64,000 nucleotides of DNA from Mucisphaera sp965279675 (GCF_965279675.1 NZ_CBDIIJ010000002.1:62001-126000), one strand, 5' to 3'. Positions 9,901 through 19,500 are shown, counted from the stretch's first letter. A program made the numbers and translations. The notes: generated by a model from the letters alone, not told the origin.

Positions 9901-10200
9901 CAGATCCTCGCGGCCGATGGGGTCACCAGAGACTTCCGCAGCACCAAGTTCAACATCTACACCGCCGGTCTCTTCGACGAAGCAGGCCACGGCGTCCGAA
10001 TCATCGGCGACGGCCACGGCCTGCATGCCCAGGCCCTGCCCAGTACAGATGGCGACGGCTACACGCTCCACGTGCTGAACTTCCACCGCGGCGGTTCCAG
10101 CCCTCACATCACCAAATCAATCAGGTTCGATCAGAAAGAGCTGAGACCCGGCGAAAGTTTCAGCGGCAAGGTCGTCCTCGAACTCGCGCGCCCCGAGTAA
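6943..10200 (+). CDS. Secreted GH2-family glycoside hydrolase (beta-galactosidase/beta-glucuronidase type)
   Basis: 1,085 residues. N-terminal hydrophobic segment LARLLLVLLLILAPS, ending SAQ, is a likely signal. A sugar-binding jelly roll (about residues 105-240, starting LNGTWDF, with RVWVNGQPVG) is followed by an Ig-like domain and the TIM barrel from about residue 390 (LRGTNYHITYPE). The probable acid/base is Glu503 in WGLANE and the probable nucleophile Glu588 in NIFTEW, the two signature positions of GH2. About residues 765-790 form a charged helix-like stretch (RREQRREQQRAARKKAEA). The C-terminal 270 residues resemble those of the second GH2 at 60455-63379 (shared TRDFRSTK and a Y-P-E-[HD]-H-I motif). 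Substrate unknown; a pectin or algal polysaccharide side chain is inferred from neighbours. The start has AGGAT seven bases upstream. Confidence 0.92.
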   Translation: MNTSSNKSVTAFIHGQDASHTYLARLLLVLLLILAPSELSAQHASPATLPDVEQLDFNNPVDQTSTANQRAETAASRMGPNTVEALPYIRLTPRTLDIPGIANNRLSLNGTWDFIHEVPATFDGSGDSASDWQKVNIPGHFAFQGHPRMHAEFGVPVAYRKSFDVPAGWQDQTVILRFESVDGLTRVWVNGQPVGENDIATLPSEFDITPWIKPGQPNEITLTVETSLVTYWSRRELGGINRNVYLQALPQTHLSRLQVDADVEDGKPATLNVHLAITNDADEPATQRRLGFTVTDDTASKNPVRLLDASEIMLPPIAPRQTMHLTVPLKAENVRQWTAETPHLYHITAMLSQNNNGSDTPTRIMSASQRFGFRTIEVVGYELRLNDRPVKLRGTNYHITYPELGEAVPKEIIRKDLELFQYVNFNALRSRPTPDIAYVDLCDEMGIYTTVEAMVTLMIYARGITRDHGANPDIAPGYRNHVATMIENYYSNPSVIAWGLANECPYYDWFRTAAPGMKHRDRTRPLFFGSDRREGVSIPHMDLNDDHYPRDEQNPEGPHYGIGDTEDPTTIRGLAWDYPDDRPNIFTEWMGIPGEPTKETEFDPGIYDFWAHIADTHIEALYRFPHFAGGFHFKGAPYIGAKEVSWGGVFDAHRNLNDLSWHVRKTHAPVRIFNTRGVRDETSQHARFEVANRYDFLDLNQLTFRWRHVDDQKGEAHVEAPARTTGHLFIPMTSSQMHRVNMQIIDPTGRTIDELNLTIPASDEVRREQRREQQRAARKKAEASIEPPPTYAERYGHWIIQAGQTEIHIDQTTGLLTSASIEVNQENATILDGSPTLLVLPSLRRNFRNQGEAALTNQATDWQARHVTLLEQPDRIAVIAQGGYTSAQGTFITSLHHDGRIEINYAFVWTSLANLELFSAGLGLQAGPSFNSLHWDRRARWTDYPEHHIGRAAGVASAAGHPRWNEAQIIAAQTPKDQPMPDIPWSQILAADGVTRDFRSTKFNIYTAGLFDEAGHGVRIIGDGHGLHAQALPSTDGDGYTLHVLNFHRGGSSPHITKSIRFDQKELRPGESFSGKVVLELARPE

Positions 10201-10339
10201 GCGATAACCTTCAGGCAGCATGACGGCGATACAACACGCTCGGAAGCATGATAGAAACAGGCTTTGGGATCGGGTTCATCTTCATGTGCGGAGGTCTGGG
10301 AGATTGTTACGCTCCGCCCAGAGCCACAGCCTGGCTGCA

Positions 10340-10782
10340 GGCTCAGGTTGGGATTGGAGAGGATCAGCGAGGAGGCGTCTAGGCCGGGGAGGCCGGAGGT
10401 GTGGCTGAGGGCCTGGCGGATGGTGATGTCGCGTTTGTCGGGTGTGTTGTACTCGGGTATGAAATCATTGATACGGCTGTCGAGTGAAAAGGGCAGAACA
10501 CTCGACTCGGCCACCGACATCATCAGAGCGCCACTCATGGTCTTGATGGAGGTGTCGGCGGCGGCGATATCGCCCATGTGCCAGGCTCCAAGCGCCCCTA
10601 ATAGAGGGCCTGGCCGTCCTGCAGAACCTAGATCTCAAAGCCCGGGATGGCTTCGTTAACGTTGAGACCCATAGGGCACCCTCGGTGAGGTTGGTTAGGG
10701 TCGGCAAGGTCTCGGCCTGTGCCAGGCAATGGTACAGTGATAGGGTGAGGAGCCTGACGAGTAGGTGCCGGTGGCGAGGCAT
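10340..10782 (-). pseudogene. Decayed serine hydrolase (class C beta-lactamase-like), N-terminal remnant
   Basis: Three broken frames together match the N-terminal part of a beta-lactamase-family serine hydrolase. From ATG at 10782 a signal-like segment (HLLVRLLTLSLYHCLAQA) is readable. After a frameshift, EAIPGFEI-stop-VLQDGQALY-stop-G follows, matching the family pattern PG-x-x-x-x-V-x-x-DG-x-x-x-Y with two in-frame TAG codons. After a second shift comes TSIKTMSGALMM, then a segment ending ITIRQALSHTSGLPG, a strong family signature. The SxxK nucleophile position holds Thr in TSIK. Homology ends near 10370 and the catalytic YxN region is absent. It is convergent with the GH2 gene. A sequencing artefact is unlikely given several independent lesions. 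Confidence 0.8.
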
Positions 10783-11344
10783 CGGGTAGATCTTGGTCCG
10801 GTGTATTATCTTCCGTGCACGCTGATGGCAGGGCTAACGCGGGTGCGCGTCGCGTATTGCGGTCAGGTTTCTCAAAAATACCCCGGCCTGCCGAGGTTTG
10901 TACAGGTGACATTTCCGATATTGGGTAGCCGCAAGTGACCCGCCCCCAGTCACTAGGTACAACCGGATCTCGGATGATGATGGGGCTGCGCGTCCCCCTA
11001 TCTTGATGCCAGTCTCGATGCTCGCCTCGAGCATCAATGACCCGCAGCTAGTTCCAGATCCAAGCAAGGCGAAAACATCTAGGCTTCTTCATGGCTAAGG
11101 CTCCTTCGAAAACCCCTGACCAGAGTCGTCCCGGATTTTTAACATCGCCTGGATCAAGTTCTAGATTATGAGTCACAGTTCCCTTAGGCAGGACTGTATT
11201 CTAAGATAACTTATGAGAACAGGATTGAACGACGACGTGTAGCAGGTAGCTTGTTAGTCAAAATCAACTACCTTAGAGGCTTGTGGCAGTTTCATGTCTG
11301 TTTCAGGGCGCATTGCTTTTCGATAACTGGGAGGCAACTTGGTC
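10783..11344. other. Intergenic region, no gene recognised
   Basis: A 77-residue minus frame (10834-11067) has no recognisable feature. The only functional element I can support is GGGAGG at 11329-11334, a ribosome binding site for the following gene. The rest may be further debris of the decayed locus. Confidence 0.45.
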
Positions 11345-12037
11345 ATGTCGAACCGTCTACTTGGAAGTTCTTGCTTCGGTGTGTTCTTGTTGCTGGGGCT
11401 ATCCGCACCAGCTGACGCGCAGGTGCCTGCAGGTGGGGTTTTCCTCTCCTACCAAACAACGGCACCCAGCGCCCTTCTAAATGTGACTTTTGTCATTGGC
11501 GACGAGGAACCGATCCGGTTTGACGGGATCACACCGGGACCGCCGGTCGATCTGCTTGCTCTGGGCACGACTCTGCATGGGAGCCTCGATCGGGTCGCCG
11601 TGGAACCTTCGACCGTCTATTACGAGGATCCTGTGATTATGGCTACGGTCTGCGAGGATGCGGGGCAGGCGGCCGAGTCGCCCAGCTTCATGTTTGCGCC
11701 CACCGTCGGAACGGAACCACTGATCTTTTTCGCCATCGATGGGTCGCTTGGGAGTGAACCGGAGACGGGCCTCGATAATATCTTCACTGTCGTGGACGGT
11801 CTACTGACTACTGCAGAACGGCGATTCGCAGTGCGGAAGCTAGGCACGAACACCCTCGACGATATCTTCTCGGGTGCCGTCACGCAGGCTGATCTTGCCC
11901 CTTATTCAGGTGAGGTGGTCGCGTATCAGTTCGTCACCTTCACGGTGCCAACCCCTGCTTCACTCTCATTGCTCGGCCTCGGCGGGCTATTGGCGATGAT
12001 GCGACGCAGAGCCGACTCGGCGAGAAATGCCGCCTAG
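11345..12037 (+). CDS. Small secreted protein with PEP-CTERM-like sorting tail
   Basis: About 230 residues. Signal peptide CFGVFLLLGLSAPADAQ near the N terminus, then a beta-rich body with no family I recognise, then PTPASLSLLGLGGLL and MRRR: a hydrophobic span with a basic stop, as in PEP-CTERM tails, although the tripeptide is PTP/PAS rather than PEP. GGGAGG at 11329-11334 sits ten bases before ATG 11345; a TTG at 11339 is only four bases away and is less likely. Probably exported and anchored or processed by an exosortase system encoded elsewhere. Function unknown. It stands alone on the plus strand between a decayed hydrolase and the lactate dehydrogenase. Confidence 0.8.
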   Translation: MSNRLLGSSCFGVFLLLGLSAPADAQVPAGGVFLSYQTTAPSALLNVTFVIGDEEPIRFDGITPGPPVDLLALGTTLHGSLDRVAVEPSTVYYEDPVIMATVCEDAGQAAESPSFMFAPTVGTEPLIFFAIDGSLGSEPETGLDNIFTVVDGLLTTAERRFAVRKLGTNTLDDIFSGAVTQADLAPYSGEVVAYQFVTFTVPTPASLSLLGLGGLLAMMRRRADSARNAA

Positions 12038-12169
12038 ATTCCCGTACACCTGATGGGCCTCGTGAAACCCAAGAGTAAATAGCGTGGGCGCAGCTGATCA
12101 ATCCAAAAAAGCTGAGCCCATCATGTTAATCGCGTAACTTGACGCATTCCCGTATCTGCAGAGAACAGC

Positions 12170-13216
12170 ATGAAAACCGCCGTCTTCTCAGCAAGACCCT
12201 ACGACCGCAGATCGCTGAATGGTGCCAACGAACGAGCGGGGCGTCCGCACAGCCTTGACTTTCTCGATGATCTCGACTCGGGGAGCCTGACCGGTCCAAG
12301 ACTGACGCCGCGTTCAGCGGGTCTAGCCTCCGGATACGAGGCGGCTTGCGTCTTCACCAATGACGACCTGAGTCGTGAGACACTCAGTGCGCTTGCCGAG
12401 GGTGGTTGCCAGACGGTCGTCTTGCGCTGCGCTGGCTACAACAATCTGGATATTGATTCGGCCAAAGAGCTCGGCTTTCGCGTCGCACGAGTTCCCGCTT
12501 ACTCTCCGCACGCGGTGGCCGAGCACACCGTTGGCCTGTTGCTTTCGATCAACCGAAAGATCCACCGTGCTCATCAGCGTGTCCGCGAACAGAACTTTTC
12601 ACTCGACGGCTTGCTGGGCTCCGACCTTCACGGCAAGACCGCTACGGTTGTCGGTGCGGGTGCCATCGGCGCAGTACTCCTCCGCATCCTCCAGGGATTC
12701 GGATGCAAAGTCATCGCCGTGGATCCAAATCAATCTCAAGAGTTGCTGGCTGCTGGCGTTGAGTACCGATCCCTTGAGAGGGCTCTGCCGTCTTCAACCA
12801 TTGTTTGTCTAACCTGCCCACTCAACGACCATACACACCGATTGATCAATCAGAAAACCATTTCTCTGATGCCAAAGGGAACCCTTTTGGTGAACACAGC
12901 GCGTGGAGAGGTCGTCGATACGCATGCACTCATCCAAGCGCTCAAGGACGATCATTTCAGTGGTGTGGCGTTGGACGTGTACGAAGAAGAGCAAGGTCTG
13001 TTCTTCGAGGATCGTTCGTCTTCGATTCTCCAGGATGACACCTTCGCACGCCTGCTTACCTTCTCGAATGTCCTGGTCACCTCACACCAGGCCTTCTTTA
13101 CGCGAGAGGCGCTGGACGCCATTGCGGCAACAACTATCGAGAATCTCTCCAGCATCAGTAAAGACGGCACACCTCCAAACCGTAATAGGATTCCCGGCAT
13201 GCCTCAGCCCAGTTGA
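12170..13216 (+). CDS. ldhA: D-lactate dehydrogenase-like 2-hydroxyacid dehydrogenase
   Basis: 348 residues, the usual length for this family. RCAGYNNLDI is the D-LDH hallmark in the substrate-binding domain; SPHAVAEHTVGLLL precedes the NAD-binding domain with VVGAGAIGAV (about residue 160). The three catalytic residues are visible: Arg in VNTARGEVVD, Glu in YEEEQG, and His in TSHQAFFT. The enzyme interconverts pyruvate and D-lactate with NADH in the cytoplasm, commonly during fermentation. The symbol is by family resemblance to fermentative D-LDH, not by proof of substrate. The start ATG 12170 has only a weak upstream purine stretch. It is followed, 187 bases later, by an unrelated membrane protein; no operon partner for lactate metabolism is seen. 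Confidence 0.88.
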   Translation: MKTAVFSARPYDRRSLNGANERAGRPHSLDFLDDLDSGSLTGPRLTPRSAGLASGYEAACVFTNDDLSRETLSALAEGGCQTVVLRCAGYNNLDIDSAKELGFRVARVPAYSPHAVAEHTVGLLLSINRKIHRAHQRVREQNFSLDGLLGSDLHGKTATVVGAGAIGAVLLRILQGFGCKVIAVDPNQSQELLAAGVEYRSLERALPSSTIVCLTCPLNDHTHRLINQKTISLMPKGTLLVNTARGEVVDTHALIQALKDDHFSGVALDVYEEEQGLFFEDRSSSILQDDTFARLLTFSNVLVTSHQAFFTREALDAIAATTIENLSSISKDGTPPNRNRIPGMPQPS

Positions 13217-13403
13217 GCCAAGCGGCATTTTCCGACCAACGCTCGAAGCGAAAGAAACAGCGAAGGACTGGAAACAGACGACATCATGCACGGACTGTGT
13301 ATCTACAATGAAGAACCTCTGGTCGCTGCTAAAACCCATCAATTTGCTTTGATTACCCCTACCGCTGATCCCGCCTACGTTCCTTCACTATGCGATCCAC
13401 AGC

Positions 13404-14534
13404 ATGCGTTTAAGCCAAGATACAGCTGCAACTGCCCCGGTGGATAACGGCTATGGCCGAGCACGGCTCTGGCTCGGTATCAGTGGCGTTGGCCTCATGG
13501 TGCTCCTTGCCGCCACCGGGCTACTCCTCCTCTATGTGTCCAAACCTGTGCTCGAGTCACAGCCTGATGCCTATGTGCTCGCATCATTCGTTGGCCTATA
13601 CGCCTTCATCCACACGCCCCTGGATTGGCTGGGCGGCTATCTTCTCCCGCACCGGTACAACCGGCCACATCCAACGTTTTGGAGGTATCTGGCTAACTGG
13701 TCCCGAGGCGTGGCGGTCCACTCGATCTGTCTCTTCGCCTGTGCCATGGGTCTGCTCTTTGCGTCCAGTCAACTCGGCGCTGGCGGCGCGGTGATCTGGA
13801 CCATGACGCTGTCCGTGATTCTGCTGTGGCTGCGTCGTCCGTACGCTCGACTGCTGGCAAGACTGACTCCGGCCGTTAAAGATGGGGTCTCCTTGATGGC
13901 GTCCGAAGATCAGGGCTTCACCGGCGGGCTCGACGGGATGACCTACCCTCGGCAGGATGTTCAGCCTCAACTCTGGCATGAGAGCTTCCCGAAGAGCCAA
14001 ATCGAGGCCATCAGCCAACGGAGAGCCGAAGCCGGTCGGTCAGGACTCTTCGCGCGTGGAAGACTGTTTGCCCTGGTCTTCATCATGACCGGCTCATCGA
14101 TCAGCGCTTCAGCCGTGGGTTCCGAAGGACTTGCGACAGCGGTCGGAGTGATCCAGTACGCCTGCGCTTTCACCCTGTGGTCTTTTCTCGGGTTGCTTGT
14201 TCTGCCAACGCTCAGCCGCAACGCAGCCACAACCATCGATCACCGCTTGACTGCGTCCGGCACACTTGATGAATCATCGATCAATGATGCCCTGAACAGC
14301 ATCAATACACTCCAGGATGCTGAGCAGCGACGCCCTGCGATGGTGGAGACCGTCTTCCATCCCATCCGAAGCCCATCGCGACGGCAGGGAGGACACGGCT
14401 CATCGATGCTCGCCGCATGGGATGTGGCTCGCATCACCGTCTACATGAGTCTGGCGGGTTTGTCGCTGCTGGGTCGCGCAGTCCACTGCAATGTGGGCAG
14501 ACCCGCTCTGTGGGCTTATCTCCCAAGCGAATGA
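13404..14534 (+). CDS. Polytopic membrane protein, function unknown
   Basis: 376 residues with about six hydrophobic segments, for example WLGISGVGLMVLLAATGLLL near residue 25-45, AVHSICLFACAMGLLF, AVIWTMTLSVILLW and VIQYACAFTLWSFLGLLVL. Between the first and second halves lies a hydrophilic stretch (about residues 155-215) with no recognised motif. The C-terminal end (VFHPIRSPSRR, then a last hydrophobic stretch and HCNVGRPALW) is reminiscent of conserved hypothetical membrane proteins of planctomycetes, but I cannot name a family. The start ATG lacks a clear ribosome binding site. It is convergent with the EamA transporter gene, with 53 bases between stops. Confidence 0.7.
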   Translation: MRLSQDTAATAPVDNGYGRARLWLGISGVGLMVLLAATGLLLLYVSKPVLESQPDAYVLASFVGLYAFIHTPLDWLGGYLLPHRYNRPHPTFWRYLANWSRGVAVHSICLFACAMGLLFASSQLGAGGAVIWTMTLSVILLWLRRPYARLLARLTPAVKDGVSLMASEDQGFTGGLDGMTYPRQDVQPQLWHESFPKSQIEAISQRRAEAGRSGLFARGRLFALVFIMTGSSISASAVGSEGLATAVGVIQYACAFTLWSFLGLLVLPTLSRNAATTIDHRLTASGTLDESSINDALNSINTLQDAEQRRPAMVETVFHPIRSPSRRQGGHGSSMLAAWDVARITVYMSLAGLSLLGRAVHCNVGRPALWAYLPSE

Positions 14535-14587
14535 CTGACACGCATATTGCCCGCTGTCTAGTAAAGCAGCTTCCGCAACCACCAAAT

Positions 14588-15505
14588 CTAGAGAAGAAGC
14601 ACCACGATCGCGGCAGAGATGACCAGCGAACCCGAAAGTCGCAGCACAAAAGCGCGGCGTGACCCAAAGCGTTCGACCGACGGTGTAAGCGTGGCAAGCA
14701 CCCCAACGAGTAGAACACTCCAGACGCCCCGGGTCCCGTAGACAACATTGATGCCCGTGGGATCGCCAAACACTCCGAGCGACCAGATTAGAATCAAAGC
14801 CTGTGCCGCAAAGAGCAAGGACCCGAGCACAAGCCACGACCGACCCGATGGGGGCCAGACAAAGACAGGCTCACCCGTGACCTTCGGCAGCGTCAGGCAG
14901 AGGCCGACAGCCACCACCATGGCAAGAGGTACGGTCTGACCAAAACCGTGGACAAGAGACCAATGCTTGACGCCGACATCAAAGGCCGAGAACGACAGGG
15001 CTGCAACAAAGGACACCGAGAGACCAATCCAGACGGCGTCGCGAGATAATCCCTGTTCGTGCCCGCCTTGTTCGCCGTGGTTGCCGGAGCAGGCCAGGAT
15101 AATCACGCCCACCATAGATAGAACCGCAGCAATCCAATCCTGGCTCGACACGAGACCACCCGCACCAAACGCGTCGAGCACAGCCACGAGGACGACTTTG
15201 GTTCCCAGCATCGGTGTTGCAAGCGACACCGCCCCTCGATCGAGAGCGACGACCGTTGCAGCGAGTCCCAAATAGAACATCACGGCCAGCGCAACAATCG
15301 GTCCCCAAGCCACCGCTTCACGCCAGGGCTGATCCAGCCATGGATAATGCACAGCCATGAAGCTGACCGCTGTCGCAGCCATCGCCCAGAGAGTCACCTG
15401 TGCCGAGTTGAGCCCACAACGCTGAGACGCCTTCATGAACCAAGCACTCAGCGCATACAAAATGGCTGCGATCAGTGGATAGACCAGATAGAAGGACGAC
15501 GACAT
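14588..15505 (-). CDS. EamA/DMT-superfamily transporter
   Basis: 305 residues with about ten evenly spaced hydrophobic segments in two repeated halves, as in EamA (drug/metabolite) transporters. The first half has ILYALSAWFMKAS and LGLAATVVALDRG, a family-like helix 3-4 region; the second half has YGTRGVWSVLLVG, matching the end of the second EamA repeat. A His/Gly-rich loop (about residue 140-155) separates the halves. The family moves amino acids, sugars or metabolites across the inner membrane; substrate unknown. It is divergent from the decayed threonine aldolase that begins about 18 bases from its start; because some EamA proteins export threonine or homoserine, a past functional link is possible but only inferred. 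Confidence 0.85.
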   Translation of the reverse strand: MSSSFYLVYPLIAAILYALSAWFMKASQRCGLNSAQVTLWAMAATAVSFMAVHYPWLDQPWREAVAWGPIVALAVMFYLGLAATVVALDRGAVSLATPMLGTKVVLVAVLDAFGAGGLVSSQDWIAAVLSMVGVIILACSGNHGEQGGHEQGLSRDAVWIGLSVSFVAALSFSAFDVGVKHWSLVHGFGQTVPLAMVVAVGLCLTLPKVTGEPVFVWPPSGRSWLVLGSLLFAAQALILIWSLGVFGDPTGINVVYGTRGVWSVLLVGVLATLTPSVERFGSRRAFVLRLSGSLVISAAIVVLLL

Positions 15506-15522
15506 CGAGGCCGATCATAGGG

Positions 15523-16075
15523 GGCTGACATACGCTGACCTGCGGCTCCATCTTGATGGGGCCCGGCTTTTTGCAGGGCGTGGCCTCAGCGGGCTGCTCT
15601 GCCGCTTATCTGACTTGGCGGGCGTAGGTCGATGCGCTCTGCCTTGGCGGAACCAAGTTAGGGATGCTCAACAGCGAAGCCATGGACTTCTTCAACCGGC
15701 AGGAAACCCGAGACTTCGATCGCAGATGCAAGCAGGCGGGGCAGCTGGCGAGCTAGATGCGCTGTGTCGCAGCGCCATGGATCGGCATGCCCGAAAATGG
15801 AGCCTGGCATAAGCACGCGAGGCACGCGAACGACTGTGCCAAGAGACTGGCAAGCGGTATCGAAATGATCGCACCTGGCTCTGTGGTCCACCCGATCGAG
15901 GCCAACGCGGTCTTTCTTCAGTGGTCCGAAGCAGTCGCCAAACAACTTCGCGAACTCGACTGGGTCTTCTATCGTTTCATCCGCGAGGGCCATCATCGGC
16001 TCATGGGCAACCCAGGATGCCGAGATCCAGAAGTTCTTGGATGACCTCACTAAGGGCATGGAGAAACAAGATTAG
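15523..16075 (+). pseudogene. Threonine aldolase pseudogene (5'-truncated, frameshifted, internal TAG)
   Basis: Three frames join into the C-terminal half of a PLP-dependent threonine aldolase. LRLHLDGARLFAG (from about 15538) is the Asp-Gly-Ala-Arg cofactor motif; a shift near 15627 leads to VDALCLGGTK, with the PLP Lys; then SEAMDFFNRQ, then AGQLAS followed by TAG at 15754-15756, then MRCVAAPWIG, WHKHARHANDCAKRLASG and VHPIEANAVFLQW. A last shift near 15995 gives the proper C terminus GSWATQDAEIQKFLDDLTKG and stop at 16073-16075. The first roughly 190 residues are missing. Intact enzymes cleave threonine to glycine and acetaldehyde. Three independent lesions plus truncation make it a clear pseudogene. 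Confidence 0.87.
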
Positions 16076-16438
16076 CGCTCATCTTCGGGCCAAATTTAGA
16101 TGCCAAGAGTGATTGTTGGTGCTCGATTGCATGAACAAGACTCAGCAAGTACTTGGGTGGTGCCTTTCAAGAATTAAGACATCTGTTAGCCGTGGCGAAC
16201 CACAAAATCCCATGCAACTCCCTGCCAAGCACAGCTTTGTGTGCAACAGCCATATCAATCTGAGGCAAAAAAACAGCTTGGCAGCCACAGAGAATGGGTT
16301 ATGCTTACATCCTTGAGGCGTGCGAGTTGTGTGAATCTGGAGAATGTTGATCACGCGTTTTAGACAGTCCTTTCATTGAGCGTGAGTGACTACGTTTGGT
16401 TTTGAATTGATTGCTGGAGAGGTGGATTGTCATATCTC

Positions 16439-16459
16439 GTGTGGGAAGGGACCCCACAC
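16439..16459 (+). promoter_or_regulatory. Perfect 7-bp hairpin in the leader of the giant gene
   Basis: GTGTGGG at 16439-16445 pairs with CCCACAC at 16453-16459 around a 7-base loop. There is no following T run, so it is not a typical intrinsic terminator. A role in mRNA stability or translation is possible. Confidence 0.35.
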
Positions 16460-16492
16460 ATTCATGGACCCCGCGTGGTGAACCTCCACAGG

Positions 16493-16506
16493 CACGGCCT
16501 GCCGTG
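16493..16506 (+). promoter_or_regulatory. Short hairpin just upstream of the giant gene start
   Basis: CACGG (16493-16497) pairs with CCGTG (16502-16506) around a 4-base loop, 30 bases before the start codon. Short stems like this occur by chance; only its position gives it interest. Confidence 0.25.
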
Positions 16507-16535
16507 GACCAAACGGGTAGCACGGAGAAGAGGCT

Positions 16536-19500
16536 GTGTTCAGATCAAGCTGGCGTTTTGGTGGTCGGTTCAGAAAAAGAGTTCTGCGATCGATCAGGAG
16601 GATGCTCGGTCTTAAGCCCAACCGGCCCGGGATTGCGCAGCGAATCACGCAGCTCCAGAGCGGTGCGCGCCTACGGCTGAGACACTACCTCGATGCCTCC
16701 CTGCGACGCTGGGGAAGCCAACGAAACGACGCGACAGACAGGCAGCTGATCAGCTCGCCCACGACCTCTATCGGCGGGATCGTGCCCGGTTCTCGATTTG
16801 AGAGTCTGGAACCAAGACTCCTGCTGTCCGGCGACACGCCTAGCTGGTCGCTGCTAACCGAAGAGGCCGACGCCAGCACAACGATTACGGTCGGGCAGGC
16901 GGCCACCCTCCAGTCCGGACTCGACGACCTGACACAGACGTTCAACCTGCTCGAAGCCGCTGGTGAATTAGGAACCACCATCCCGCTCATCGAAACCTCG
17001 ATGGGTGAACTAGCGGACTTTGGCGGCGCCATCGCTGAGATCGAAACGGGATTGGATGGCTTGCTGAGCACAGCAGGTAGTCTGGCCATTGAGCAAGGTG
17101 ACATCGCCAGCGAGTTGCTCACCTTCGATGGCGTTACGGTTGGTGGATTCGACTTCGGCCTAAGCGTCGTAGCGAGCTATACGAACGGCTTCTTCTTCGA
17201 CGTATCCCTCACAGCATCCAGAACCGATGCCGTCGCACTCGATGTGGCCGACGAGGCACTGCTCGGCTTTGATTTCGCACCGGGTGCTCAGGCCGATATC
17301 ACCGGGACGCTAGCGCTTGACTTCGTCTTCGGTCTGGCGGCCAACAACAGCTTTTTCGTTGAGATCGATGATTTCACGGTTGAAGCCTCTGCCGATCTGA
17401 CCGGCCTTAATTTCGGCACCACCTTCACCGGCGGGCTGGATAGCGTGCCCATCACCAATGGAAGCCTGCAGGCCTTGGCATCTGTCGATGCCAGCGTTGA
17501 CCGGACCATCTTGACCGGTGGCCGAATCAACGAAAACACCCTCGACACCATCGCAAATGGGGTCATCCCGATCCATGCGGCCTTCAACCTCACTCCAGAT
17601 GACGGCTTCGTCACGATGGCGTTGCCCGGTACGGGTAGTCTGAGCCAGCCTGATTTCTCGGCACAAATCGATGCTGGTTCATCCATCTTGGTTTCGGCCA
17701 CCGACCTCTTCGGTACGGCCCCGGTCGAAGTCGAGATTCACACCACGGGTGACCTCACTGCCCTAGGCGAAACACTAACCGGTGATTTTGTTTTCCGCTC
17801 GGTAGAGGTTGATGGCGAAGACGTAGCCGAGGTCATCGCCACCCGTCTTACAAGCTCGGTGGGTGAAGCATCAACGCTTGTCAGTCTGGCTTCCACCTCT
17901 GGGGCGCTGATCTTTACTGATACCGGTATCGAGACGCCCTTCGATAGCAATGCGGTTACCAACCGCATGGCCGATTCGCTCGCAAATCTTGCCGCTGAGG
18001 CTCAACGGCTAGAAAACGACCTGCTCACCAGCATGCCGGAGCTTAGCGGCCAGAAGCTTGCTGGCACTGATGTCTCGCTCGATGAGCTGTTCGATCTCAC
18101 GGCCTATCTCAGCATCGGCGACTACATCGACGCCTACTTGCACCCCTTCCTCAATCCGGCCACCGATCTGCCCTCAGATAACCCCAGCCCTGTCGGTATC
18201 GATCAGACACCGACGATTCAAGGACTACTCACCCATCTCGAAGATCACTGGTTCCCGAGGCTGCTCGGTGGACAGGCAGCCGGCATCCCACTCAATCTCG
18301 CGTTTGCAACCGAAGATGGACAGGTCACTGGTGTCACTCTGACGATTGATGCCAGCGCCGGCGTGACCTACCAGAAGAGCCTGCCATTAGGTGTCAGCGA
18401 AACCCCTCAGGGCGTCGGCCCTGCCTTTGTTGATATCCCCGTCGACATCACGACACGTTTTGAACTCCAGCTGACGTTCAATTTCTCAGAAAACGACACG
18501 TCCTTCAGCTACAGCCTCAACCAGCTCGAGTTCGATGCGGTGGCCTCGAGCACCGAGGTCGTTATTCCCTTCAAAGTCGGTGCCCTCGAAGTGTCTGCCG
18601 GTCATCCTCGCTTTGATCGAGGTTCGATCGACCTGGGCATCTATGTGGACGTCGAGCAAGGCACAGATTTTTCGGTGGTTTACGATCCGGCTCGCTCACC
18701 ATTGAGCACCCTGAGCCTCGATCTGCCGCTCTATGCCTGGCTGGCCGGGAGTGACGTCACACAAGGTCTCGACAGCAGGATCACTGCAGGCGGCAACTAC
18801 TTCACCATCGTCGGACAACGCAATCCAGCCATCTCATTCACTGCTCAGAACACCAACGACCTGCTCGCGTTCAACGATCTGACGGTTAACGATCTCCGCG
18901 ATCAGCTCGAAGCCCTTCGTGATGACTGGCTCGGAGCACTCAAGCAGTCCGAAGCCTTCAACGTCGAAGTGCCCTTTATCGACGCCACTCTTGCTGAGGT
19001 AGTTGACCTCGGCCCGGCGTTTGACGCCGCGATCCTGAAGAAGATCGACTGGAGCCGAATCCAGTCGCTGCAAGACTTCGCTGCCGAACTCGCGCGCGTC
19101 GGAGCACTGGCTGAAGGCGAGCAGGTCAGCTTCGATCCGGCCTCAAGACAATTGACGATCCCGGTCGACTTCAGCGTTGACCTACACACCCTCGATCTAG
19201 CAGATCTGAGCACGCTCGGCCTGATCAACATCGATCGCATGATCCAGGAAGGCCTCATCCAGGTCGGTGATTTCGTTGATCCTGATGACCTCCTAGATAA
19301 CGGCTACATCGATGTCGCAGGCATGGTCGGTCTGGGGCTGCTTGATCCCGAAGATGTCGCCGACTGGGGACTCATCGATCAGCAGGTCATCATCGATGCC
19401 GGACTGATCGGCGCCGCCGGACTGGCAGCGAACAACCTCGTGGATGGCTCGGATCAGGTTGACCTCGATGCCCTGATCGATAGCGGGCTCGTCACGCTTG

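Larger units (their letters stand above)
16076..16535. other. Leader region of the giant gene
   Basis: About 460 bases without a supported gene. It should contain the promoter and 5' leader of the giant gene. Two short hairpins lie in its last 100 bases, and GGAG at 16524-16527 lies eight bases before the GTG start. I could not identify a promoter with confidence. Confidence 0.5.

Noticed and set aside
10340..16075. TAG recoding as sense, suggested by in-frame TAG in two genes
   Set aside because: Both genes also have frameshifts and truncations, and the intact genes have no internal TAG, so ordinary decay explains them.
16602..16604. ATG start for the giant protein at 16602
   Set aside because: AGGAGG directly abuts it with no spacer; the GTG at 16536 has properly spaced GGAG. 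It cannot be fully excluded.
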